From positions 558,001 through 622,000 of the forward strand of contig JPHH03000006.1 of assembly GCA_000750105.3 (NCBI GenBank): a stretch of DNA of 64,000 bases, read 5' to 3'. Each line of letters starts with the position of its first letter. The first letter of the stretch is position 1. Source of the stretch: Tolypocladium sp. Sup5 PDA-1 (taxonomy: Eukaryota; Ascomycota; Sordariomycetes; Hypocreales; Ophiocordycipitaceae). Positions 1 through 8,363 of the stretch are shown here, piece by piece. The notes beneath the pieces were generated by a model. It did no database searches, had not been told where the DNA came from, and saw only the letters and a program-made list of their open reading frames with translations. The translations under genes were made by a program, and so were the position numbers.

Positions 1-60
1 TATATACGAAAGTATCCCTTCTGGTGTGCGAAGGCTCCAACCTTGTATTTCCCCGTATTT

Positions 61-310
61 CCCTTGTTCCTCGCCGTTCCTCGTTATTCCTCGCCGTTCC
101 TCGCTATTCCTGCCGTTCCTCGTTATTCCTCGCCGTTCCTCGCTATTCCTCGCTATTCCTGCCGTTCCTCGTTATTCCTCGCCGTTCCTCGCTATTCCTC
201 GCTATTCCTGCTATTTCTCGTTATTCCTCGCCGTTCCGCGCTATTCCTCGCCGTTCCTCGCTATTCCTGCCGTTCCTCGCTATTCCTGCCGTTCCTCGCT
301 ATTTCCTTAT
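61..310. repeat. Pyrimidine-rich minisatellite (about 10-bp units)
   Basis: Tandem array of 9-10 bp units of the type CCGTTCCTCG, CTATTCCTCG, TTATTCCTCG and the shortened CTATTCCTG. They are arranged in a higher-order pattern of roughly 40-50 bp that recurs several times with point changes. The array has no stop in any forward frame, so it creates open frames reading repeated S-L-F-L-A-V-P-R-Y. I see no start context, splice signal or non-repetitive domain that would make this a gene. It most likely expanded by slippage or unequal exchange. Confidence 0.85.
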
Positions 311-817
311 ACCTCGAGCTATACCGAGATTCTACAAAGGCCAATGTATTACATAGTACCTCTCAGAACGCGACTCCTTGTTGGTTAGGGTACCTTGCAG
401 TACATTACAACCCTTGCAAGGTACAAAGCTGGAGCCCTCGCACACTATACGAGATGCGTACTGTTGTCCTCGGAGCGTCGTGGAAGGACGCCCGACGTCT
501 GGTGTTTGGGTACCCAAAGGAGTTCAGGCAGGGCGACACCGAGGTGCCTGGCTCGCCAATGCCTAACTCTCGCATACTCTCGCTCCCTGAATGGCAGAAC
601 GCTTGAAGTATTTGGACCTCATGGGACTTGACGGTTGGGTGGCACCATGTGCATAGGGCAAGCGGAGGGTCCAAACGAAGGAGCACACAAAAATAATATC
701 AACACGACTTCTTTTTACAACGAACGACCTTGCAGCGGAGCCACAACCGTTAATATGAACGCACAGAGAGAAAGACGAAAATTTTAAACAGAATTGGTAC
801 TGGGCGGGCAAATCGAC
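311..817. other. Intergenic, nothing recognised
   Basis: Short frames only, with no recognisable domain or splice-linked exons. It separates the minisatellite from the tRNA pair. Confidence 0.6.
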
Positions 818-825
818 AAAAAAAA
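818..825 (-). terminator. Pol III terminator of tRNA copy 1
   Basis: Run of eight T on the minus strand, 8 nt past the tRNA 3' end. This is the expected RNA polymerase III stop signal. Confidence 0.8.
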
Positions 826-877
826 TTAATGAATGATGAGACTGGGACTCGAACCCAGGAGGATTGCTCCACCAGGA

Positions 878-897
878 AACTGGTGCTAAGGATGAGA
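878..897 (-). other. Canonical tRNA anticodon-loop intron, copy 1
   Basis: 20 nt between positions 37 and 38. It contains CCTTA, complementary to TAAGG of the anticodon loop, the usual substrate shape for tRNA splicing endonuclease. Confidence 0.75.
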
Positions 898-917
898 CCT
901 TAACCTGGCGCCATAAC

Positions 918-984
918 CTGGAATCTGTTAGCGAATTGTGGTGAAGGTGTTTGTGGGCCGATGGAGCCCATGTGAAGCGCTTAC
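918..984 (-). other. GT-AG intron-like insertion in tRNA D loop, copy 1
   Basis: 67 nt starting GTAAGC and ending TTCCAG, with a GCTAAC branch-point match at 927-932. These are the signals of fungal mRNA introns. Exact removal restores the D loop GAGTTGGTTAT between stems GCC and GGC. The first G of the insertion keeps the internal A box intact in the unspliced gene. Confidence 0.75.
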
Positions 985-1085
985 CAACTCGGCCATCTCA
1001 CCAACTGGTGGTTGTTGAAATTCGAGCCGCACAATCGGTATAAAAATGTCGCAAGCTGTGAGGCCCAAAAAAGTTGGGGGAGTGC

Positions 1086-1092
1086 AAAAAAA
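1086..1092 (-). terminator. Pol III terminator of tRNA copy 2
   Basis: Run of seven T on the minus strand, 3 nt after the tRNA 3' end. Confidence 0.8.
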
Positions 1093-1095
1093 GAA

Positions 1096-1247
1096 TGATG
1101 AGACTGGGACTCGAACCCAGGAGGATTGCTCCACCAGGAGATTGGTGCTAAGGGTGAGACCTTAACCTGGCGCCATAACCTTGGAATGGATTAGCGGGGA
1201 TTACATGAGAGGATTTGAGCGAAGCTTACCAACTCGGCCATCTCACC
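1096..1247 (-). tRNA. tRNA-Leu(AAG), copy 2, with two introns
   Basis: Second minus-strand copy, 93 bp from the first. The three exon segments are identical to copy 1 (acceptor, A box, anticodon stem, variable arm, B box). The D-loop insertion (1180-1229, 50 nt) differs almost completely in sequence and length from that of copy 1. It keeps GTAAGC at the 5' end, GCTAAT at 1190-1195 and a terminal AAG. A second, canonical 20-nt anticodon-loop intron is present with CCTTA. Conserved exons with diverged insertions argue that both insertions are removed. Confidence 0.88.
1180..1229 (-). other. GT-AG intron-like insertion in tRNA D loop, copy 2
   Basis: 50 nt, GTAAGC at the 5' end, GCTAAT branch-like motif 15 nt before the 3' end, terminal AAG. 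It sits at exactly the same site (G18/G19) as the copy 1 insertion. The 3' site AAG is weaker than the usual YAG. Confidence 0.7.
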
Positions 1248-1889
1248 GATTTTAATTTGTTGTTGGATGTGGTCAATTAATCACCACTATATTAGTAACA
1301 GCCATCGTGGGCTGCAGCCCTACCCGCTGTTCCCACGCTGTGTGTCCCAGTGCTTCCACGAGCCCACGCTGGCATTCGAAAGCTTCCATTTGAATGCAAC
1401 TTGTAATTGGCAACTACAATATCTTCTGACCGCAACTAAATATGTTTATTTCCGTTTTCTCGTGCTATAACTGCATGAGACACTGTTTCTATTTACATGA
1501 CTTACATAACAGTCAGCTCCTCAACCTTTCAACAAATATTCAACGCCGCTCAACAACTTTTACCTCCAAAATGTAATCAATATTTGCCATGAGGACATAC
1601 GTCTGCACCATAGCCCCAGTAGTGTACGCTGCATGAGCCTCAGAAGATCATGAGAACCTGATCAAAGTTCAAAGTGAAAGGTCCAGGGTAGGTCCCCTGC
1701 CCATTTGGGAGAGTCTGTTTTCCACGGTCGCACGGACCAAGAAAATCACAACGTTGTGCCCCACCATCCGTGGCATCCACCGAGAACACCGACTTTTTTT
1801 TCTCTTCTCCCATCACATCCAAGAGTCTGCAGGCAGACCTCATGGCAACACATTGAGCGCCTGCACACCAGGTTCCTGCCCTCAAAGCC
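1248..1889. other. Intergenic / MRD1 promoter and leader
   Basis: Between the tRNA pair and MRD1. No coding signal; it contains AT-rich DNA and then a pyrimidine-rich leader just before the MRD1 start. Confidence 0.6.
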
Positions 1890-4681
1890 ATGGCGACTTC
1901 AAGAATATTCGTCAAGGGTCTACCCCCAAACATCACAGAAGCCGACTTCCGGAAGCACTTCTCTGCCCAGGGCCGCCAGGTCACCGATGTCAAGCTGATA
2001 GCTCAGCGACGCATCGGCTATGTGGGCTTCAAGAGCCCAGATGACGCCTCCAAGGCTGTCAAGTACTTCAACAGATCGTACATTCGGATGTCGAGGATAT
2101 CAGTTGAACCAGCAAAAGCTGTAAGCATCGATCCTCAGCTGCCTTCCCTCCCCACTTCTGATACTGATGGAATGCCAGATCTCAGACCCGACGCTCACCA
2201 AGGGATACAATGCTCCCCGCTCCGCCGGTGCGCCGGCAGGGCACGATGGCCCGCGGTTGATTCCCGACGAAGAGGGGAACCCGAAGAAGCGCAAGCGAGA
2301 GGCGCCTGACCAGTCGGACCCAAAGCTGCGGGAGTTCCTCCACGTCATGAAGGCCGGAAGGGAAGGTGTCATTGCAGATGAACCACATCTTGACTCTGCT
2401 GGGAACCATTTTGAAACTGGCGAAGCAGCTGTTCCAGAGGGCGAGAGCGACGACGAGTATGAGAAAATACCGACGAGAAAAGAGAAGTCGCGGAGGATTG
2501 GCTCTCCAACAAATCACGACCGGATGGCTCACCCTGCGCCACCAAGGGATGGGAAAGCACATGATGCCGCCCCGGCTGCTGATGCCGAAGACACAGCTGA
2601 GGCCGTCGATCCAGCGACGGACGACAACAAGGCCCCGGCGACTGAGGCAACGGACGACGATTGGCTGCGATCTCGGACAAACAGGCTGCTGGATCTGGTT
2701 GACCCCGACGACATCACCGCCGATGCCACGCCAAGACCCGAGGATGGATCTGCGAAGCGAGACACGGAAAACGATAGAGACTCTTCCCATTCCTCCGACG
2801 AAATGACACATGACGTGGAAGAGGACGCGGCCGCGACCAACGAGGTCGCAAGGGATGATGCCGTGGACGCAATCTCCCGGACATCTCGGCTCTTCGTCCG
2901 CAACCTGCCATACAGCGCCACTGAAGAAGATCTCCGCGACACGTTTGAGAAATTTGGAACTCTGCAAGAGGTGCGTGGCGATTCCGTAAAGTTTTTTCTT
3001 CATGTCCCCTGAACACAAAGGCGCTGTGATGAACCCAGATAGGGACAGCTTATACTTCGGTATATGATGCGAACCCTGGTCGAGAATTTTAGTAGATGCT
3101 TCGAATTTCTGAGCTACTGCCTTTTTTGCACACCATGTTATTGTTCAACACCATGATGCCAAGGCGGGTGGCTAACTTTTCCAGGTACATTTGCCCACCG
3201 GCGCCGGGGGATCCAGCAAGGGATTTGCCCTGGTGTTGTTTACAGATCCATCGGACGCGATAAAAGCATTCCAGGCCATGGATGGGGCGACGTTCCAGGG
3301 ACGCATCATTCACATCATTCCAGCCAACGGGAAAAGGGAGCTCGGATTGGACGAGTTTGGAATTTCCAAGCTACCGCTGAGGAAACAGAATTTGATTCGC
3401 AAGAAGGCTGAGGCGGCGTCGACCACCTTCAACTGGAATTCGCTGTACATGAACCAGGACGCCGTCAACACCTCCGTCGCCAACCGCTTGGGTGTCTCAA
3501 AATCCGAGCTGCTCGACCCTACCTCGGCGGATGCCGCCATCAAGCAGGCCATTGCGGAGACGACAGTTATCCAGGAGACCAAGGCCTTTTTCTCCGCCAA
3601 CGGGGTGGATCTGGACGCCTTCAAGTCGCACAAGCGGGGCGACACGTCCATTCTGGTCAAGAACTTCCCGTACGGCACGACAATGGATGAACTCAGAAAG
3701 ATGTTTGAGGAGTCTGGACCGGTGCTCAAGGTTTTGATGCCCCCGAGCGGGACAATTGCTATTGTCCAGTTCACGCAAGCGAACCACGCAAAGGCTGCAT
3801 TTGGCAAGCTCGCGTATCGACGCATCAAGGATAGCGTCCTCTTCCTGGAGAAGGGACCCAAAGATCTGTTCACAGGCAACCAGTCGGACGATGTCGCCCG
3901 AGTGGGTGACCAGAAGGTGACAGGGGTCCAAAAGTTAAGCGTCAACGACCTGCTGTCAGACGGTGATAAGGCGGAGGAGGCGGCAACGACCTCGCTCTTT
4001 ATCCGCAATTTAAACTTCGCCACAAACACTAGCAGATTGGCTGAAGCCTTCGAGTCCCTCGACGGATTCGTCTCAGCTCGGGTCAACACGAAGATGGACC
4101 CCAAGAAACCCGGGCAGACGCTTAGCATGGGCTTTGGGTTTGTCGAGTTCCGGTCCAAGACCCAGGCGCAAGCCGCGCTGAAGGTCATGGACGGATACGT
4201 GCTCGAGGGTCACACGCTCGGCGTCAAGGCGTCCCACAGAGGCCTTGATGCGGCCGAGGAAAGGCGGCGGGAAGATCGAGCCAAGAAGACGGCAGCACAG
4301 AGGACAAAGATCGTCATCAAGAACCTGCCCTTCCAAGCCACAAAGAAGGACATCCGGACGCTATTCGGGACCTACGGCCAGCTTAGATCTGTCCGCGTTC
4401 CAAAGAAGGCGGACCACACTACGAGGGGCTTTGCGTTTGCGGACTTTATCACTCCCAGGGAAGCTGAGAGTGCACTAAACGCCCTGAGGGACACTCACTT
4501 GCTCGGCCGCCGGCTGGTGCTGGACTACGCAGAGGCGGAGGCGGTTGACGCCGAGGAGGAGATTGAGAAGATGCAGCGCAAAGTAGGGGGCCAGGTCAAT
4601 AAAGTAGCCCTTCAGCAGCTCACTGGCGGAGGGAGGAAGAAGGTCAATATTGGCAACGACGGGGAGGAGCTCGAGGATTGA
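1890..4681 (+). CDS. mrd1: MRD1, multi-RRM pre-rRNA processing factor
   Basis: Exons 1890-2120, 2179-2970 and 3185-4681 give 839 residues, close to yeast Mrd1 (887). Five RNA-recognition motifs are visible: about residues 4-80 (RIFVKGLPP), 312-394 (RLFVRNLPYS), 494-565 (ILVKNFPYG), 608-690 (LFIRNLNFA) and 713-790 (IVIKNLPFQ). An acidic, lysine-rich linker follows RRM1. The order and number of RRMs match Mrd1, a nucleolar component of the 90S pre-ribosome that binds the 35S transcript and is needed for the A0-A2 cleavages and 18S formation. RRM2 is split by the second intron, which joins E to VHLPTG as expected in this family. That intron is long (214 nt) and may host a snoRNA. The start has a good context (GCCATGG) and RRM1 begins at once. 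Confidence 0.93.
3017..3124 (+). ncRNA. Candidate intronic C/D-box snoRNA
   Basis: Inside MRD1 intron 2. GTGATGA (C box) at 3026-3032 and CTGA (D box) at 3109-3112, flanked by AAAGGC (3017-3022) and GCCTTT (3119-3124), which can form a terminal stem. A weak C'-like ATGATGC lies between them. Box spacing (87 nt) fits the class, but the small loops between stem and boxes are not ideal and I did not identify a rRNA target. Confidence 0.33.
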
Positions 4682-4780
4682 CGTACCTTAACAAGGAGAA
4701 CGAAGGAACAAACAAACAAACCAAACAGACTATTTGACTGCCCGTGCTGGACAGCTTTGCTGGTCGAGGAGACTTTTTTT

Positions 4781-5072
4781 CCCCTTGGCCCACGCTCTTG
4801 TCGCCTCCCTTGGCAAGGGGCGGGGGCTGCGGCGCTGGTGGTCTGCGTAGGTGGCGATGCTCGCGACAACAAACATGGTGCGACGGCGAGCTGAGTGCGA
4901 TCTTCAGCGAAGAATTCGGGAACCGGGGAGTGGAGGAGACTGAAGCTGTGGTTGTCTGATGCCAATCTGTCCGCATACCTGGGGTGCCGACCGACGAAGG
5001 CCTGCGAGGCGTGTCTCTCCGGTGGTGTTGGCGATGAGACTGGGGGCGCGGGGGGGGGCCAATCCTCCCTTG
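4781..5072. promoter_or_regulatory. Cluster of BrlA-type response elements upstream of abaA
   Basis: Four matches to CAAGGGR, the core of the Aspergillus BrlA response element (MRAGGGR): CCCCTTG 4781-4787 and TCCCTTG 4806-4812 on the plus strand (motif on minus), CAAGGGG 4814-4820, and TCCCTTG 5066-5072. In Aspergillus BrlA activates abaA. Direct regulation here is inference. Confidence 0.4.
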
Positions 5073-5497
5073 CATACAACGCCCTCGCTGCAGACCTCGG
5101 GCTGCCATGTGCTTCAACGGGCTCGTTTGCGACTTGCGCCTCATTGGCCACGGCGCTGGCTCGTTCGTAGACATCACTAGCAGAGTTGATGCCTGGTTGC
5201 GGTCCCCGCCGCTGTCCCGGGGGATCCCAAGCCAGACGCCAGCAACCAACCCTGCCCGCCCGTCAACCCACCCACCCTCCTCGATGTTCTGCAGATGGAT
5301 CTTGATCTTTTAGGTTGATGAGGGGCCAGGACGGGTAAACCCTGTCAGCCCTTTGTCAATATGATCGCTCGGCCGTGGGCCAGCTCCTCCACAGCAAGTC
5401 TTGGATCTACGGACTATATGGTCTCGAGGTCTCCTTGGGACGACGTCTTCGTTCCAGTCCAAATCTTCGCCTCCTTCAAAGCATACATTTATCCCAC

Positions 5498-5629
5498 CAT
5501 TCCACGTCCCCAAATTCCTTTCAGCATTTCTTGTCCTCTTCAACTTGCTCTCCCCTCTGGTACCTGGCAGCTGTCCGAGGCATTTGCGCTGACGGAGCCT
5601 GTTCTCGTGAGCACCTCTGCTGGCATTCT
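5498..5629 (+). promoter_or_regulatory. Two CATTCY motifs before the abaA start
   Basis: CATTCC at 5498-5503 and CATTCT at 5624-5629 match the AbaA/TEA recognition core CATTCY and could serve autoregulation. The motif is short and two in about 1 kb is near chance. Confidence 0.2.
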
Positions 5630-5659
5630 GTCGTCTGTGTTGGCGCCGGGCCTTGCACA

Positions 5660-8363
5660 ATGTCTTCTTCACTCTACCAGCCGAGGCCGGTCCTGTCCTC
5701 TCAGAGATACTCACCGTCACCGGATTACGTCGACGCTGCTCGACGTAGCAGCGTCCACGGCGGGAGGCTGCCTCTGCGAGAGTCCACCGGCAATGCCCAG
5801 GCGCACGGCTTCAATGGTATAGTCTCGTGCTACCAGAGCCCGGTGTCGCTCTCGCCGTCGATGCAGCCCAACGTCCCTGCCCCTATGGTGCCGTCACAGT
5901 CCTTCGACTGCCTGTACAGAGTCCCAACTCCCCGACAGCAGCCTCGCTATCAGCACCGACGACCCCGAAATGGAGTCAACCCTCTCTACTTCTGGCCGGC
6001 CTTTCGGCAATATCGCAACAGACAAGCCCACAAGGACACCCAGAAGGACAAAGGGGGTGTCTGGCGCCGGCCAGAACTCGAGGATGCCTTTGTTGACTGT
6101 AAGTTGCCTCGCCTGCCGAGCGTCGTGTCGACCCAAGCTGACCCAGTCACCAGCCGTCCTGCTCATGCCTCACATGGGTCGACGCAAGTTCTCGATGGGA
6201 GGCAAGCTCCACGGCCGCAACATGCTGATCAGCGAGTACATCTTTGTCATCTGCGTCGCCATCCTTGGGAGCAAAGAGATCTTTAGGATCGACAACAGCA
6301 ACGAAAGCATCGAGCAGATGGGCCGCAAGCAAGTGTCCAGCCACATGCAGGTCGTCAAGAAGTTCTTTGAAGACCTTCGATGCTGTAAGTTGATACTGTT
6401 CCTGCTTCCCAGAACCTCACCACTAACAAAGATGACAGTCCACTTCCTGTTCCCTTCCGAAGAGAAGAAGGAGCCCGGCTCCACAAACTCGGACGACTAC
6501 TACGACGAAGAGGAACAAGAGTCCTTCAAGTCCAACCCCGTCTTGACAGCCCTGGCCGAGGGCAGGGTCCCCGAGGTCAAGCCCAACTATGAATACTTCT
6601 CTCAGCTCTTGGCCCTGCAGTCGTCGATTTCCGTGCGGCCCAAGACGTGCGAGGTCTTTGTCTCGTCTTCCGACATCAAGATCCGGGATGACGTTGCATA
6701 CGATGCGCACGACACACCCCTCGACCAGGCTTCGTTCCCACACCTGAACAAATACACCAACTGCGACGACAGCCCCAACGTCCTCGGCAAGGACGTGCTG
6801 CTGCACGAGTACACCCGATCTCTAGATCGCACCACATCCGCCTGCGCCAAGACTGTCACGCGTCGCTGGCAGAAGGACGCGCCGGCCATGTACGAGACGC
6901 TGGATCTCCCTTCCCGAGATGAGAGCTGTCTCCTGTTGGAGATGTGCGCAACTATTGAGCTCCATGAGCATGCCAAGTTCCCGTCTGGCTCTGAGCTCAC
7001 CGGCTTCGTCGAGGTGGCCATCACACAACCCGCTCTTCAGACTCACCGCTGGAAGTGCATCACGCGACTGACGCGACCTGCGGAGCTGCACAGCGATGAT
7101 ACCAAGCAGGGAGTTTACACCAACGACAGCGGAATCCACCGCCGCGGGTGCAGTGACTCGAAGAACGACTGCGACTGCCACAATCGTGCGCGGCCGGATA
7201 TCCACGTCCCCTTCCCTGCCGTCGAGTGGGCCAGCATCCTCAGCATGGCCGTGCAGTATCCCGACGTGGAACATCAGCGGATGAAGGAGAAGCGTCGCCG
7301 GAACGTCGACGGCGAGAAGAAGGAGTTGGAGAGGGCCGGCAGCAAGCGCAAGCGCTCCGAGGACGAGGGCGACGCCGCTTCGTGGTCACGACGGGAGCCC
7401 ACGGGCAGCGACTTGATCTGCAAGGTGGCCATGTACCAGGAGCTCTGGTCCTGCGCTCCGGACTCGACGCAGTGGACGCGCCAGGCCATCGTCTTCTGGC
7501 GCTTCAACACCACGAACCAGTGGCACAAGTACAACCCGGTCTTCAAGCCGGCAGGCACCACCTGGCGGTGGCTGACCATCAACGACCCCATGTCGCGATA
7601 TCACCAGCAAAAGGCGTTGGTGTACCCATCGCCAGGCGTGCCGAGAGACGCAGTCATGTCGCCGACGCCGACCATCAACCAGCATCTCACGGCGGCCATG
7701 AACGAGACCTTCAGCTCCTGGGACAACGGCAGCAACGTACCGCAGGTTCCCCCGCTGCAGACGTCGAGCAATGGCCTCAGCCTCTTTGAGTCCTTTTCCA
7801 ACGGGCTGGCCACGCCGCCGCCAACAGCAACGATACCCGGACCCTACTCCACCAGCAGCAGCTTTGACGCAAACATGGGCTCTAATGCCGGCGTCAACTT
7901 CCTACCTGCAACTACGGGAGGGCCCACGAACGACAGGCAGCCGACGGCGCTGGGCAGCAACCAGCCGTATTTTGATGGGCAGTCGTCGTTTGGGGACGTC
8001 AAGCCCATGACCACGGGCGTGAACTCGTACATGGCGGCCACGACATCGCTGGACCTGCCCAACCAGCTGGTGTACGACAACACGTCGTGCGATACTGGCA
8101 ATATCCAGGGCTGGGACATGTCGGCGTTGGACAGCTGGACAGGGGCTGGCTCGGCGCCGACGAACGGAACGACGGAGTGGGGACCGCCGTCGAAGATGGA
8201 ACCGCAGGGCGACCATCACGCGGCGGCGATGTGGGCGCCTCCCCAGTGGCCCTTGTCGGCGGGAGCGGCGCCAGGATCCCATGAACGGGGAGGCAGCCCG
8301 AGGCCGAGCAAGAGGCGGAGGGATGCCGTAGACAGCCATGTGCCGGTGACGGCCGGGTGGTGA
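5660..8363 (+). CDS. abaA: AbaA, TEA/ATTS-domain conidiation regulator
   Basis: Exons 5660-6098, 6154-6384 and 6439-8363 give 864 residues (A. nidulans AbaA is 796). The TEA DNA-binding domain spans about residues 130-228. It begins VWRRPELEDAFVD, continues across intron 1 into PHMGRRKFSMGGKLHGRN and RKQVSSHMQV, and crosses intron 2 to FHFLFP. A basic stretch near residues 505-535 (KEKRRR...KRKRSEDE) looks like a nuclear localisation signal, and the C-terminal third is Ser/Thr/Gly/Pro-rich. In ascomycetes AbaA acts between BrlA and WetA and controls phialide maturation and conidium production. I chose the start at MSSSLYQPRP (context CACAATG). The frame is open further upstream but is pyrimidine-rich and poor in domain-like sequence. 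Both introns lie inside the TEA domain. Confidence 0.93.

Larger units (their letters stand above)
834..1002 (-). tRNA. tRNA-Leu(AAG), copy 1, with two introns
   Basis: Minus strand. Acceptor GGTGAGA pairs with TCTCATC, discriminator A. Intact A box (TGGCCGAGTTGG) and B box (GGTTCGAGTCC). The T arm is CTGGG/CCCAG and the anticodon stem CCAGG/CCTGG, with loop TTAAGG plus T, giving anticodon AAG. Removing two insertions gives an 82-nt leucine tRNA with a variable arm. The first insertion (918-984) lies in the D loop between invariant G18 and G19. The second (878-897) lies one base 3' of the anticodon, and its CCTTA can pair with the anticodon region, as in ordinary nuclear tRNA introns. The D-loop insertion is not an ordinary tRNA intron (see findings). 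A read-through D-arm fold without excision is not possible. Confidence 0.88.
4682..5659. other. Intergenic / long abaA upstream region
   Basis: 978 bases with no supported gene; the frames that read through it lack domains. It holds a run of CAAGGGR elements near its left end and a pyrimidine-rich presumed 5' leader of abaA. Confidence 0.6.

Noticed and set aside
61..310. CRISPR-like array
   Set aside because: Units are contiguous 9-10 bp without unique spacers, and the genome is eukaryotic.
43..606. Three overlapping plus-strand frames across the minisatellite
   Set aside because: The repeated peptide arises from the repeat in every frame; no start context, conserved domain or intron support.
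928..1134. 68-codon minus-strand frame
   Set aside because: Overlaps the tRNA-Leu genes; the tRNA structure explains the sequence.
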